A program made the position numbers and the translations under genes. Below the pieces are notes generated by a model. That model made no database searches, had not been told where the DNA came from, and worked only from the letters and a program-made list of their open reading frames with translations. Of a DNA stretch of 64,000 nt, positions 36,999 through 47,354 are shown piece by piece. The first letter of the stretch is position 1, and each line of letters opens with the position of its first letter. The stretch covers positions 124,001 to 188,000 of the forward strand of contig NZ_RCHC01000002.1 of NCBI RefSeq assembly GCF_003664645.1, given 5' to 3'. The DNA is from Acinetobacter chengduensis (GTDB lineage Bacteria; Pseudomonadota; Gammaproteobacteria; Pseudomonadales; Moraxellaceae).

Positions 36999-37022
36999 AA
37001 AGGGCTGAATAATCAGCCCTTT
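36999..37022 (-). terminator. Terminator of valS
   Basis: The arms AAAGGGCTGA and TCAGCCCTTT pair over ten bases around ATAA, followed on the minus strand by TATTATTT. It separates valS from the orphan gene. Confidence 0.85.
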
Positions 37023-37052
37023 ATACACAAATTAGATCAAACTAACAACACT

Positions 37053-39947
37053 TTACAGCGCTGCAATTTGCTCCATATTCGCTTTAATCTTCGCTAACTG
37101 ATCAGCAAATTCAGCAAGTTTCACTTTCTCGCCTTCAACCACAGCAGCAGGTGCTTTCGCCACAAAACCTTCATTGCCCAATTTAGTGGCAATTTGGTCA
37201 TGTTGCTTTTGAACTTTGTCTAAGTCTTTTTGTAGACGACCCAATTCAGCTTTAGGGTCAATTAAACCCTTCATTGGAACGAATACAGATACGTGACCAA
37301 CAACACTCGATGAAGACAATGGTGGTTGTTCACCATCAGCCAAGAAAGTAATGCTTTCAACTTTCGCCAATGCTTTAAACAATGCTTCAATACGTGTGAT
37401 CTGTGCTTTTTCCGCATCAGTGGTATTTTGCAGAAGAACTGGTAATAAACGCGCATTACCTAGACCCATCTCACCACGGATGTTACGTACCGCACCAATC
37501 AAACCTTGAAGCCATTGCATATCCGCTTCAGCTTGTTCATTAATCAATGCTTGTTCAGCAACAGGGTACTGAGCCAACATGATTGTTTCGCCTGAAATGT
37601 TGAGTTTCGGCGCAAGTGTTTGCCAGATTTCTTCTGTTAAATATGGCATTAACGGATGTGCAAGACGTAAAGATGCTTCCATCACCGCTAGCAATACACG
37701 ACGAACTTCAGCTTTACGCTCAACCGATACATTTTCATCATTTAGAACAGGCTTAGTCAGCTCTACATACCAGTCACAGTATTCATTCCAAATGAATTCG
37801 TAAATTGCTTGAGCAGCTAAGTCTAAACGGTAAGTCGCAAATGCTGTTTGTACTGCTTGTTCCGCTTTTTGCAGACGGCTCACGATCCACTGTTCAGGCA
37901 ATTCCCAAAGGTCTTGACGAACTTCTTGACCAATCACTTGCTCTTCGCAGTTCATCATCACGAAACGCGTTGCGTTCCAGATTTTGTTGGCAAAGTTACG
38001 GTAACCTTCAACACGTTTCATGTCGAACTTAATGTCACGGCCAGTATTTGCAAGCGCACAGAATGTGAAACGAACTGCATCTGTACCGTAAGATTGAATA
38101 CCTTCAGGGAATTCTTTACGGGTTGATTTTTCAATCTTAGCCGCTTGTTTCGGGTTCATCAAACCAGTCGTACGTTTTTGTACTAAAGTTTCTAAATCCA
38201 CACCGTCAATCAAGTCTAATGGGTCAAGCACGTTACCCTTAGATTTAGACATCTTCTGACCTTCGCCATCACGTACCAAACCATGTACATACACAGTTTT
38301 GAACGGAACTTGCGGCGTGCCATCTTCATTTTTCATGAAGTGCATGGTCATCATGATCATGCGGGCAACCCAGAAGAAGATAATGTCGAAACCAGTAACA
38401 AGCACATCAGTTGGGTGGAAAGTATTTAAGAAGTAGTTTTCTTTGTCTTTTGCTTCATCGCCAGTCCAACCTAAAGTTGAGAATGTCCAAAGACCAGATG
38501 AGAACCATGTATCCAATACGTCTTCGTCTTGATCCAATTGAACATCAGCAGGGATGCCGTTTTTCTCACGAACTTCTGCTTCGTTACGACCCACGTAAAC
38601 ATTGCCGTCTACATCGTACCAAGCTGGAATACGGTGACCCCACCACAATTGACGCGAAATACACCAGTCTTGAATGTTGTTCATCCAAGCCATGTACATG
38701 TTGCTGTATTGCTCAGGTACAAATTTGATGTCGCCATCTTTAACCGCTTTAATTGCAGGCTCAGCAAGTGGTGCAATTTTTACGTACCATTGGTCAGTCA
38801 ATAATGGCTCAACAATCACGCCTGAACGGTCACCGCGAGGTGGTTTCAATGTGTAGGGTTGAATTTGATCTAACCAGCCTTCAGCTTCTGCTTGAGCAAC
38901 CAATTGTTTACGTGCAGCAAAACGCTCTAAACCAACATATTCTGCTGGAGCAGGAATGGTTTTAGAAATTTGCTCACCTGCTTTCGCGATGTATTCAAAT
39001 TCAGCCAACACTTCAGCATTTTTGTTGAAGATGTTGATGATTGGCAATTCGCAACGTTTACCGACTTCATAGTCATTGAAGTCGTGTGCAGGAGTGATTT
39101 TCACACAGCCAGTACCAAATTCTTTGTCTACATATTCGTCTTTAACGATTGGAACAGCACGGCCCGTAATTGGCAAGATAATGTTTTTGCCTACAAGCGC
39201 TGCATAGCGTTCATCATCAAGTGCAACTGCAACCGCCGTATCACCTAATAATGTTTCAGGACGAGTTGTTGCGACAACAATGTGATCTTTGCCATCGTGG
39301 GTACGAATTGATTTATCTTCAAAGAAATATTTGAAGTGCCACAATGAACCTGCTTCTTCTTTATCAGACTCAACTTCTAAATCAGAAAGGGCAGTTTGTA
39401 ATTTTGGATCCCAGTTAACTAGGCGTTTACCACGGTAGATCAAGCCATCTTCGTGTAGTTTTACAAATACTTCTTTTACAGCATTAGATAAACCATCATC
39501 CATGGTAAAGCGTTCACGTGACCAGTCTACAGATGAGCCTAGACGACGAATTTGACGGGTAATGTTACCGCCAGATTGTTCTTTCCATTCCCATACTTTT
39601 TCAATGAACTTTTCACGGCCAAGGTCATGACGGCTTACGCCTTGCGCACCCAACTGACGCTCTACAACCATTTGCGTTGCAATACCTGCGTGGTCAGTAC
39701 CTGGTTGCCAAAGCGTGTTTTTGCCAGACATACGGTTATAACGAGTCAAAGCATCCATGATGGCATTGTTAAAACCATGACCCATGTGCAAGCTACCAGT
39801 GACGTTTGGTGGCGGAATCATGATACAAAAAGATTCACCTTTTTGAGATGGCTTAAAATAGCCACGCTCTTCCCAAGTTTGGTACCATTTTTTTTCGATC
39901 TCAGTCGGATCGTAGGTTGTCGCGATATTTTGCGCTGAATCAGTCAT
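37053..39947 (-). CDS. valS: Valyl-tRNA synthetase
   Basis: Class I aminoacyl-tRNA synthetase that charges tRNA-Val, cytoplasmic. The 964-residue protein has the HIGH motif as HMGH (54-57) in [14 protein letters not shown] and an editing domain (about 225-420, with [15 protein letters not shown]). KMSKS is at 565-569, the anticodon-binding helical domain follows, and a C-terminal coiled coil (about 890-960) is typical of ValRS. Length is normal. It is transcribed alone; about 180 bases separate it from the divergent 221-aa gene. Confidence 0.97.
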   Translation of the reverse strand: MTDSAQNIATTYDPTEIEKKWYQTWEERGYFKPSQKGESFCIMIPPPNVTGSLHMGHGFNNAIMDALTRYNRMSGKNTLWQPGTDHAGIATQMVVERQLGAQGVSRHDLGREKFIEKVWEWKEQSGGNITRQIRRLGSSVDWSRERFTMDDGLSNAVKEVFVKLHEDGLIYRGKRLVNWDPKLQTALSDLEVESDKEEAGSLWHFKYFFEDKSIRTHDGKDHIVVATTRPETLLGDTAVAVALDDERYAALVGKNIILPITGRAVPIVKDEYVDKEFGTGCVKITPAHDFNDYEVGKRCELPIINIFNKNAEVLAEFEYIAKAGEQISKTIPAPAEYVGLERFAARKQLVAQAEAEGWLDQIQPYTLKPPRGDRSGVIVEPLLTDQWYVKIAPLAEPAIKAVKDGDIKFVPEQYSNMYMAWMNNIQDWCISRQLWWGHRIPAWYDVDGNVYVGRNEAEVREKNGIPADVQLDQDEDVLDTWFSSGLWTFSTLGWTGDEAKDKENYFLNTFHPTDVLVTGFDIIFFWVARMIMMTMHFMKNEDGTPQVPFKTVYVHGLVRDGEGQKMSKSKGNVLDPLDLIDGVDLETLVQKRTTGLMNPKQAAKIEKSTRKEFPEGIQSYGTDAVRFTFCALANTGRDIKFDMKRVEGYRNFANKIWNATRFVMMNCEEQVIGQEVRQDLWELPEQWIVSRLQKAEQAVQTAFATYRLDLAAQAIYEFIWNEYCDWYVELTKPVLNDENVSVERKAEVRRVLLAVMEASLRLAHPLMPYLTEEIWQTLAPKLNISGETIMLAQYPVAEQALINEQAEADMQWLQGLIGAVRNIRGEMGLGNARLLPVLLQNTTDAEKAQITRIEALFKALAKVESITFLADGEQPPLSSSSVVGHVSVFVPMKGLIDPKAELGRLQKDLDKVQKQHDQIATKLGNEGFVAKAPAAVVEGEKVKLAEFADQLAKIKANMEQIAAL

Positions 39948-40125
39948 AGTCTAAACAGATCAAAAGTGGATAAAAAATTGCGTCTATTGTAGCAAAAAAA
40001 ATGATGATTTAGGGATGTTGCAAGAATGTAAACTTTCGCCAATTGGCAGTGCGAATGCCAAGCATTATGATAGGCTTTAACCAAAGCACATTAAGATTGC
40101 TGAACACTATAATAAGGAGGGCGTT

Positions 40126-40791
40126 ATGAGCTATACCATTTTTCTAAAAATTCAGCCTGAAACACACCAACGTTTTATGGGCATCTATGAACGAATGAAT
40201 GCAAATGATGAAGATAGTCTGGCAAAGCCCTTAGGTGAAAATTTAGCAGATATCGCTTGTGATATTATTGATCAAGTATTTGGAAATATTGCCAAAATGT
40301 CCAGTTCTAGTGATCATGAATCTGAAAAAATTATTAATCAAATTACAGAAATGACCCGTAAATATATGCCGTGGTCTGTATCATTTTTTGGCAATGAACG
40401 CTTAAAACCTATGGTGAATTATCTGCATAATTTGACCGTCGATCAAAATGGCGACACTTATGTAACTTACCCAGTAGATAACGCTCTTATCGTAGAGTTA
40501 ATGGGCTGTGTAGAACAAATGAGGCAGGGCAATAACCAATATGTACCGCCAGCATTAAAAGCATTTACAGAAGTGGTCGATTTAGGGGTAACGCATTTAA
40601 TTCGTGAGCCTAAAAAAATGCTGAAATTTAATATGGTGGTGGATAAAACTTTAAATGGTGTGATTAATTTAACCACTCAGCTGGGCTATAAGCGCTTTGA
40701 TAAGCTGGGGTCGATTTACGATGCTCAAGCGATGAGTCCGTATTTTGATCATTTCATTGGTTTTATTCAGCCAGAAATAGTTAAAAGCTAA
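40126..40791 (+). CDS. Conserved hypothetical protein (221 aa)
   Basis: A soluble, mostly helical protein I do not recognise. It has no signal peptide, no membrane segment and no obvious catalytic motif. The segment YMPWSVSFFGNERLKPM in the middle and the final YFDHFIGFIQPEI may be useful for searching. A very good ribosome site (AAGGAGG, six bases before the ATG) supports it as a real, expressed gene. The next gene, a short-chain dehydrogenase, starts 41 bases after its stop in the same direction, so the two may be co-transcribed. Confidence 0.75.
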   Translation: MSYTIFLKIQPETHQRFMGIYERMNANDEDSLAKPLGENLADIACDIIDQVFGNIAKMSSSSDHESEKIINQITEMTRKYMPWSVSFFGNERLKPMVNYLHNLTVDQNGDTYVTYPVDNALIVELMGCVEQMRQGNNQYVPPALKAFTEVVDLGVTHLIREPKKMLKFNMVVDKTLNGVINLTTQLGYKRFDKLGSIYDAQAMSPYFDHFIGFIQPEIVKS

Positions 40792-40831
40792 GCATCAATG
40801 TATGTATAGCCTGTATAAAAGGAAAAAGGGC

Positions 40832-41638
40832 ATGGCGCAACAGAAATCTTTAAAAGATAAAGTAGTTTGGATTACAGGCGCATCGTCTGGTTTAGGTAAG
40901 GCACTGGCATCTGAGTGCGCATTACAAGGTGCGCAGGTGGTGCTTACTGCGCGTCGTCATGACGCTTTGGAAGACGTACGGGCTGGGTTGATTAACCCTG
41001 AGTTACATTTATCGGTCGCTGCCGACATTACCAATGAAAGCCAAGTGCTTCAAGCCTATGAACAGGTTTTACAATCTAAGGGCCGTATTGATTGGCTCAT
41101 TAACAATGCAGGTTTAAGCCAGCGCGCGCTGATTTCAGAAACCACCATGCAAACTGAGCGTGCCATTATGGAGTTGGATTACTTTTCACAAGTGTTCTTA
41201 ACCAAAACAGCGTTGCCGTCATTTTTACAACAAAAATCTGGACGTATTGTTTTTGTGTCCAGTGTAGCAGGCCTATTAGGTACGCAGTATCGTGCTTCAT
41301 ATTCGGCTGCTAAAGCCGCTATTCACTTATGGGCCAATAGTTTACGTGCCGAAGTAGCGGCTGATGGGGTAGATGTATCGGTGATTTTCCCTGGTTTTGT
41401 CAAAACCAATGTATCTATTAATGCTTTAAATGGCGAAGGTAAAGCCCAAGGCTTTGATAATGAAGCCACGGCCAATGGCCTTGAGGCAGACGAATTTGCC
41501 AAAACTGCGGTGAAGGCATTATTGGCTGGTGAAGAATATATTGTGGTTGGTGGTCGTAAAGAAAAACTTGGTGTTGCAGTATCACGCCTTTCACCGAGCA
41601 CACTGTATAAAATGATTCGTAAAATGAAAGTGAAATAA
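40832..41638 (+). CDS. Short-chain dehydrogenase/reductase (SDR family)
   Basis: NAD(P)-dependent oxidoreductase of 268 residues, classical SDR. The cofactor motif is TGASSGLGK (about 18-26) with NNAG in the middle, and the active site is Ser in VSSVAGLLG plus YSAAK. The FPGFVKT segment after the active site and a basic C terminus (MIRKMKVK) resemble DHRS7-type membrane-associated SDRs. I chose ATG 40832 because AAAGGA precedes it; a frame from 40802 lacks support. The substrate is unknown; a lipid or retinol-like compound is the usual guess for this branch. Confidence 0.85.
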   Translation: MAQQKSLKDKVVWITGASSGLGKALASECALQGAQVVLTARRHDALEDVRAGLINPELHLSVAADITNESQVLQAYEQVLQSKGRIDWLINNAGLSQRALISETTMQTERAIMELDYFSQVFLTKTALPSFLQQKSGRIVFVSSVAGLLGTQYRASYSAAKAAIHLWANSLRAEVAADGVDVSVIFPGFVKTNVSINALNGEGKAQGFDNEATANGLEADEFAKTAVKALLAGEEYIVVGGRKEKLGVAVSRLSPSTLYKMIRKMKVK

Positions 41639-41684
41639 TTTTTTTGATTGATATCAAATTTAAAAAGCGTCTCTGTTTAATTCT

Positions 41685-41724
41685 AAGCGTCATTTACAGT
41701 TTATTTTTAAATGACGCTTTAAAA
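41685..41724 (+). terminator. Terminator after the SDR gene
   Basis: The arms AAGCGTCATTTA and TAAATGACGCTT pair over 12 bases with an 11-base loop, followed by a T/A-rich run. Confidence 0.75.
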
Positions 41725-41816
41725 TTTATTTAGCAGATAGAGTTTTAATGATTAAGTTAAGGTCTCCATGAATCACATAACTTGCAATTTCTCTGTTTCA
41801 GAGGGTAATAGTTAAA

Positions 41817-42251
41817 TTATTTTTGAATTGCAGTGCCGTATGCAAATACTTCAACCATACCGCCGTCCATACCCATTTCGGTGGTGCTAAGACGTAAACC
41901 TAAGATTTCAGATGCTCCCATCTTTTCTGCTTCTAACTTTAAGCGCACAACAGCTTCTCGTCTGGCACGTTCTACCACAGTTTCATAACTGCTGAGATTG
42001 CCACCGAAAAAATTCTGAATATTGGCAATCACATATTTAAAATAGTCATGCGAAATCACTACATTACTGCTGATCATTTGACCTGAATATTCGCTGGTTT
42101 TAAAACGGCTACTGTCTAAGCGAATATAGGCGAGGCGTTTTTCCTGTATTTCAAGTTCAGCCAAGTGCTTACTTTCGGCACGTCGTCCGAAGCCCCAGCC
42201 GACTGCAAACAAAATTACAAAAATCGCAATTTTGAATAAAAATGCATCCAT
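41817..42251 (-). CDS. UPF0145/YbjQ-like protein with N-terminal membrane anchor
   Basis: A 144-residue protein whose C-terminal 90 residues match the YbjQ (UPF0145, 'heavy-metal-binding') fold, including GGNLSSYETVVERARREAVVRL, split here as the family's core helix, and AYGTAI at the end. An N-terminal hydrophobic helix (about 3-20) anchors it to the membrane, unusual for this family. It is the second gene of a tandem pair, four bases after a shorter paralogue without anchor. Function is unknown; the metal-binding label is not supported by clear ligands here. Confidence 0.75.
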   Translation of the reverse strand: MDAFLFKIAIFVILFAVGWGFGRRAESKHLAELEIQEKRLAYIRLDSSRFKTSEYSGQMISSNVVISHDYFKYVIANIQNFFGGNLSSYETVVERARREAVVRLKLEAEKMGASEILGLRLSTTEMGMDGGMVEVFAYGTAIQK

Positions 42252-42255
42252 AGCC

Positions 42256-42612
42256 TTAGCCTTGAGTCGGGAATGGGTCAGGTAGTTTCGATTGGTTAGC
42301 TTCTACCCGTACTGCAGTACCATAAACAAACAGTTCAGATGCACCTTGTGCGATGTTCGAAGTGGAGAAACGAATACCGACCACAGCATTTGCACCCAAT
42401 GCTTGCGCCTTTACGATCATGCGGTCCATGGCCTCTTTGCGCGATTCTTCGAGCAGTTCGGTATAAGCTGTCAGTTCGCCACCTACAATATTTTTCAGAC
42501 CTGCCAATAGGTCACGTCCGACGTGTTTGCTGCGTACGGTGCTCCCATAAACCACATCGAGCTGTTGTGTAATAGTATGGCCTGGGACAGTTTCAAGATT
42601 ACTGAGTAGCAT
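42256..42612 (-). CDS. UPF0145/YbjQ family protein
   Basis: A 118-residue soluble protein with the usual YbjQ core: ETVPGHTI at the start, GLKNIVGGELTAY, ANAVVGIRFSTS and LFVYGTAV. E. coli YbjQ forms pentamers and has no proven function. The gene precedes its membrane-anchored paralogue by four bases, so both are probably made together and may form mixed oligomers at the membrane, which is inference. Confidence 0.82.
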   Translation of the reverse strand: MLLSNLETVPGHTITQQLDVVYGSTVRSKHVGRDLLAGLKNIVGGELTAYTELLEESRKEAMDRMIVKAQALGANAVVGIRFSTSNIAQGASELFVYGTAVRVEANQSKLPDPFPTQG

Positions 42613-42673
42613 TTTTGTTGATCAATCAAAAAAGAATATAGTGAAGATAGAAAAGTTACCGTTAAAAAGCAAT

Positions 42674-42700
42674 AAAAAAGCCCACCGAAGTGAGCTCTTT
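42674..42700 (-). terminator. Terminator of adeIJK
   Basis: On the minus strand a stem of about ten pairs with two G-U wobbles closes on a TTCG tetraloop and is followed by TTTTTTATT. It starts 15 bases past the adeK stop. Confidence 0.88.
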
Positions 42701-42714
42701 GTAGAATGTCACAA

Positions 42715-44163
42715 TTATTTTGTTGTTGCTGCTTTACGTTCTGCGCTAGATGGCTGTTCTTGTACAGCATCGCTACTGTTAGCCTTAATACCACCACCGA
42801 GTGTTTTGTATAACTCAACTTGGTTGTTTAAGTTTGCTTGCTCAAGTAACAATAAGCCTTGTTCAGAAGCATAAGATGTACGCTGTGCATCTAATACAGT
42901 TAGGTAACTATCAATACCTGCGCGGAAGCGAGCATTAGACAGTTTATACGTTGTATTGGTTGCATCAACTAAGCGTTTTTGTGCAGATAAACGGTCGCCG
43001 ATGTTTTTACGAACCGCCAGTGCATCATTCACTTCACGGAATGCAGACTGTATTGATTTTTCATAATCAGACAATGCAATTTGCTGGTCTGTTTCTGAAA
43101 TCTTAATGTTCGCTTTACGTGTGCCCCAATCGAAGATTGGTAAATTAATACTTGGGCCTACACCCCAAACAAAGCTACCAGACTTAAATAGATCACCTAA
43201 GTCTGTAGATGCGTAGCCTGCATTGCCAGTTAAGCTAATGGTTGGGAATAAACTTGCTTTGGCTGCGCCAATATTTGCCCCAGCAGCTGATAATTTATAT
43301 TCAGCAGCGCGTACGTCTGGACGGTTGTTCAAGAGTTCACTTGGTAAGCCTGATCCAATCGTACTATTTGATGTAATACGTGTTACGCGTTGTTTAGCTA
43401 ACAAACTTTCAGGCACTTGCTCACCCACCAAAAGGTTGAGTAAGTTTTGAGCTTGTGCAACTTGGGTTTTGTAGTTCGCAACATCGTTACGAGCGGTTTC
43501 TACAGAAATTTGTGCCTGACGAACAGGAACTTCACTGTCGATACCTACATCAAAACGCTTTTTGTTGAGGTTGTAAGACTCTAGCTGTGCTTTTAAAGTT
43601 TGGTCAGCAAGCTTTAAGTTGGCATTGGCAAATGAATAGCTTAACCATGCTTGTGCAACTTGGCCGATGAGCGCAATTTGAGTCGCATCGCGTGCGCTGG
43701 CAGTGGCAAGATAACTGTCCAAAGCATTGTCTTTTAAGCTACGTACACGACCCCAAAAATCAAGCTCGTAAGCTGTAACACCTAAACCAACATTGTAACG
43801 AGTTTGGGTACCCGTACCTTGGTCTTGGCGTAGTACATCACCACTTGCACCAATCGTTGGCAGTTGGTTATTGGCCGTAATTTGATACTGCTGTTGTGCA
43901 CGTTGAATGTTTAATGCAGCAGTACGTAAATCACGGTTGTTTGCTAAAGCTAAATCAAGAACTTGAACCAAACGCTGGTCAGCGAAAAAGTCTTTGTAAC
44001 CTTGCGCAGCCACAGACGTACCAGACGTACTTGCTGTATAGCTTTGCGGGATATTTGCCTGTGCGACCGGTTCTGGACCGCGCATGCTTTGGCAGGCAGC
44101 CAAAGCAAGCGCAAGTGAAGAAACCGCAATGCTACGACCTGTAATAGACCATATATTTTGCAT
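42715..44163 (-). CDS. adeK: Outer membrane efflux channel AdeK
   Basis: Trimeric TolC-like outer membrane lipoprotein of the AdeIJK tripartite pump. The 482-residue product has a lipobox LAAC (C24), MRGPEPV right after it, and two outer-membrane-factor repeats (GLGVTAYELDFWGRVR; GPSINLPIFDWGTRKA). It follows recalled A. baumannii AdeK closely. The ATG at 44163 overlaps the last base of the adeJ stop (TGATG), and a GTG one codon upstream is the alternative; GGAGC precedes both. Last gene of the operon. Confidence 0.94.
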   Translation of the reverse strand: MQNIWSITGRSIAVSSLALALAACQSMRGPEPVAQANIPQSYTASTSGTSVAAQGYKDFFADQRLVQVLDLALANNRDLRTAALNIQRAQQQYQITANNQLPTIGASGDVLRQDQGTGTQTRYNVGLGVTAYELDFWGRVRSLKDNALDSYLATASARDATQIALIGQVAQAWLSYSFANANLKLADQTLKAQLESYNLNKKRFDVGIDSEVPVRQAQISVETARNDVANYKTQVAQAQNLLNLLVGEQVPESLLAKQRVTRITSNSTIGSGLPSELLNNRPDVRAAEYKLSAAGANIGAAKASLFPTISLTGNAGYASTDLGDLFKSGSFVWGVGPSINLPIFDWGTRKANIKISETDQQIALSDYEKSIQSAFREVNDALAVRKNIGDRLSAQKRLVDATNTTYKLSNARFRAGIDSYLTVLDAQRTSYASEQGLLLLEQANLNNQVELYKTLGGGIKANSSDAVQEQPSSAERKAATTK

Positions 44164-47100
44164 CACGATGTGTGCTCCTGATTGTTTTGTTGTTTTGGTT
44201 TGTATTTAAAGATACTTCGAATCCATACGTAGAACACAGGAATGAAGAAGATACCTAACAGCGTCGAGCTGATTACGCCACCCAACACACCATAACCTAC
44301 AGAATGCTGACTACCTGCACCCGCGCCAGAAGCTAGGGCAAGCGGTAATACACCAAAACCGAATGCTAAAGTTGTCATAATAATAGGACGTAAACGCATT
44401 TTTGCTGCATGCATTGTTGCATCAAATAACTCTTCGCCTTTTTCTTGAAGCTCTTTAGCAAATTCTACAATCAAAATCGCATTTTTGGCAGCCAAACCAA
44501 TGACTGCAACGATTGCGACTTGGAAGTAAATGTTATTTGACAGGTTCGGATCTTTAAACAACACCATACCTAAGAATGTTAATGCTACCGCACCCACTAC
44601 ACCTAAAGGTACCACCAATAATACTGAGAATGGGATTGACCAGCTCTCGTACAAGGCTGCTAAGCACAGGAAGACAATTAACAATGAAAGGGCGTATAAG
44701 AATGGAGCTTGCGCGCCAGACTCACGTTCTTCTAATGATAAACCTGTCCATTCGTAGTCGAAACCTTGTAAGCCCATAGATGGAAGTTTCGCAACGATTT
44801 CCTCCATAGCGGCCATCGCATCACCCGAGCTCACACCCGGTGCTGGTGTACCTTGAATGTTCATGGATGAAATACCATTATAACGCTCAAGACGTGGCGA
44901 ACCGTAAGTCCATTCACCAGTGGCAAATGTAGAGAATGGAACCATTGTGCCTTGGTTGTTACGTACATACCACTTGTTCAGGTCTTCAGGCATCATGCGT
45001 GAGTCTGATTCACCTTGGATATATACTTTTTTCACACGGCCACGGTCAATGAAGTCGTTGATATATGAACCACCCCATGCCATACCCATTGTGGTATTAA
45101 TCTCAGCAATACTAACACCCATGGCACCCGCTTGTGCTTGATCCACAATAATTTTGTACTGTGGAGTATCTTCTTGGCCGTTAGGACGGACACCCATGAG
45201 GCGTTTGTCTTGAGCAGCCATACCTAAGATAGCATTACGCGCGTTAAGAAGCTGTTGATGACCTGCACCACCAGAGTCTTTCAATTGTAAGTTAAAGCCT
45301 GCGCTCACACCCAATTCAGGCATTGCAGGGAGTTGCAATGGCATGATGTAAGATGCATCTTTAACAATCATGTTTAAAGCCATACCACGGCCAATAATTG
45401 CACCCACTTGAGACTCAGGTGATGTACGCTCAGACCAGTCTTTTAACTTAATGAATGCCAAACCAGCATTTTGACCGACACCTGTAAATGAGAAACCAGA
45501 TACGCTGAATACTGATTCAACATAGTCTTTTTCTTTATTTAAGAAGTAGTCTGTCATAGTCGTAATGGTTTTATCAGTACGCTCTAAAGTTGCATTAGGA
45601 GGTAACTGAACCAAAGTCATAACCACACCTTGGTCTTCATCTGGTAAGAATGAAGAAGGCAGTTTGGTAAATAAGAAGCCTAAAATGACAATCACCACAC
45701 CGTATAACAAGCCTGAGAATAGCTTGGCATGTGTCATGCGGTTGACGCCACCTTGATATTTAGTTGCAACTTTATCAAAGCTGGTATTAAACCAACGGAA
45801 GAAACGTGCAGGTAAGCTGTTACTTGGCGCTTTGTTAGGATCATGCTGTTTGAGCAAGGTCGCACAAAGGGCAGGGGTAAAGGTTAATGCCACAATCAAT
45901 GACAAAACCATTGCCGTTACAAGTGTAATAGAGAATTGACGGTAAATTACACCGGTTGTACCACTCATAAATGCCATTGGTACGAATACCGCAGACAATA
46001 CAGAGGTGATACCAATTAACGCGCCAGAAATTTGCTTCATCGAAATTTCAGTTGCATGAACTGGGTCCAGGTGTTCTTCCGCCATAATACGTTCGACGTT
46101 TTCCACCACGACAATCGCGTCATCCACCAATAGACCAATGGCAAGTACCATAGCAAACATCGTGAGTGTGTTGATTGAGAAACCAAAAACGTTAATAACC
46201 GCAAAAGTACCTAATACAACCACAGGTACAGCCATGGTTGGAATAATTGTTGCGCGCCAGTTCTGTAAGAACAAGAACATCACAAGGAATACCAAGATCA
46301 CCGCTTCAATCAGTGTATGTACAACACTTTCAATTGAAAGCTGAATGAATGGTGTTGTATCAAAGGCCAATTGGTCTTTCATACCTGTTGGATAGTTCTT
46401 ACGAAGTTCAACTAAACGTGCTTCTACAGCTTTTGCTGTATCTAGGGCATTTGCACCTGTAGCCAGTTTAATTGCAACACCGCCTGCAGGTTTACCATTG
46501 AACTTAGAGTCAAATTGATAGTTATCTGCGCCAAGTTCTACACGTGCCACATCACCCAAGCGAACTTGAGCACCATTGGCAGTATTTTTTAAGAAAATAT
46601 TTTTAAATTCGTCAGCTGTTTGCAATAAACTTTGTGCATTTACTGTGGCATTAAGTACTTGACCTTCAACCGAAGGCGCGCCACCTAACTGACCTACTGC
46701 AACTTGCGCATTTTGAGTTTTTAATGCACTGGCAATATCGCTAGGCGTAACTTGTAAGTTGGCCATTTTGGATGGATCCATCCAAATACGCATTGCGTAT
46801 GAGCCACCAAATACTTGGACTTCACCTACACCCGCCACACGGCTGAGCGGTTCAGAAATATTTGAGTTTACATAGTCTTTAATGTCATCTGCTGACAATG
46901 TGCCATCTGGTGAGTAAAACGCTAAAACTTGTAAGAAGCTTGCGCCAGACTTCGTTACTTTTACACCTTGACGCTGTACGTCTTCAGGTAAAAGTGCAGT
47001 TGCAGATTGAAGTTTATTTTGCACTTGAACTTGGGCGATATCTGGATCAACACCTTGTTCGAAGTTTAAAGTAATAGATGCTTGACCATTACCCGCGCTG

Positions 47101-47342
47101 TTTGAAGAAATATAGCGCAAGCCGTCAAGGCCATTCATTTGTTGCTCAATAATTTGCGTTACTGTGTTTTCAACAGTGGCAGCAGATGCACCAGGGTAAG
47201 TCGCTGCAATAGTGACTGTGGGTGGAGCAATCGTTGGGTACTGTGCAATCGGCATTTTTGTTAGCGTGATAATACCCGCTAACATAATGACTAATGCAAT
47301 CACCCACGCAAAAATGGGGCGATGAATAAAGAATTGTGCCAT
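44163..47342 (-). CDS. adeJ: RND multidrug efflux transporter AdeJ
   Basis: Inner-membrane proton/drug antiporter of the HAE-1 RND family, 1059 residues with 12 expected transmembrane segments and two large periplasmic loops. The proton-relay Asp pair is in [16 protein letters not shown] (TM4), and the opening [17 protein letters not shown] is typical. It exports many drug classes in Acinetobacter, where the pump is intrinsic. Codon spacing to adeI is 12 bases and to adeK minus one, so the three are coupled. The usual repressor gene adeN is not in this window. Confidence 0.96.
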   Translation of the reverse strand: MAQFFIHRPIFAWVIALVIMLAGIITLTKMPIAQYPTIAPPTVTIAATYPGASAATVENTVTQIIEQQMNGLDGLRYISSNSAGNGQASITLNFEQGVDPDIAQVQVQNKLQSATALLPEDVQRQGVKVTKSGASFLQVLAFYSPDGTLSADDIKDYVNSNISEPLSRVAGVGEVQVFGGSYAMRIWMDPSKMANLQVTPSDIASALKTQNAQVAVGQLGGAPSVEGQVLNATVNAQSLLQTADEFKNIFLKNTANGAQVRLGDVARVELGADNYQFDSKFNGKPAGGVAIKLATGANALDTAKAVEARLVELRKNYPTGMKDQLAFDTTPFIQLSIESVVHTLIEAVILVFLVMFLFLQNWRATIIPTMAVPVVVLGTFAVINVFGFSINTLTMFAMVLAIGLLVDDAIVVVENVERIMAEEHLDPVHATEISMKQISGALIGITSVLSAVFVPMAFMSGTTGVIYRQFSITLVTAMVLSLIVALTFTPALCATLLKQHDPNKAPSNSLPARFFRWFNTSFDKVATKYQGGVNRMTHAKLFSGLLYGVVIVILGFLFTKLPSSFLPDEDQGVVMTLVQLPPNATLERTDKTITTMTDYFLNKEKDYVESVFSVSGFSFTGVGQNAGLAFIKLKDWSERTSPESQVGAIIGRGMALNMIVKDASYIMPLQLPAMPELGVSAGFNLQLKDSGGAGHQQLLNARNAILGMAAQDKRLMGVRPNGQEDTPQYKIIVDQAQAGAMGVSIAEINTTMGMAWGGSYINDFIDRGRVKKVYIQGESDSRMMPEDLNKWYVRNNQGTMVPFSTFATGEWTYGSPRLERYNGISSMNIQGTPAPGVSSGDAMAAMEEIVAKLPSMGLQGFDYEWTGLSLEERESGAQAPFLYALSLLIVFLCLAALYESWSIPFSVLLVVPLGVVGAVALTFLGMVLFKDPNLSNNIYFQVAIVAVIGLAAKNAILIVEFAKELQEKGEELFDATMHAAKMRLRPIIMTTLAFGFGVLPLALASGAGAGSQHSVGYGVLGGVISSTLLGIFFIPVFYVWIRSIFKYKPKQQNNQEHTS

Positions 47343-47354
47343 TCAGTCTACCCC

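Noticed and set aside
37800..39940. Long plus-strand frames opposite valS
   Set aside because: Shadows of the valS coding strand with no ribosome sites.
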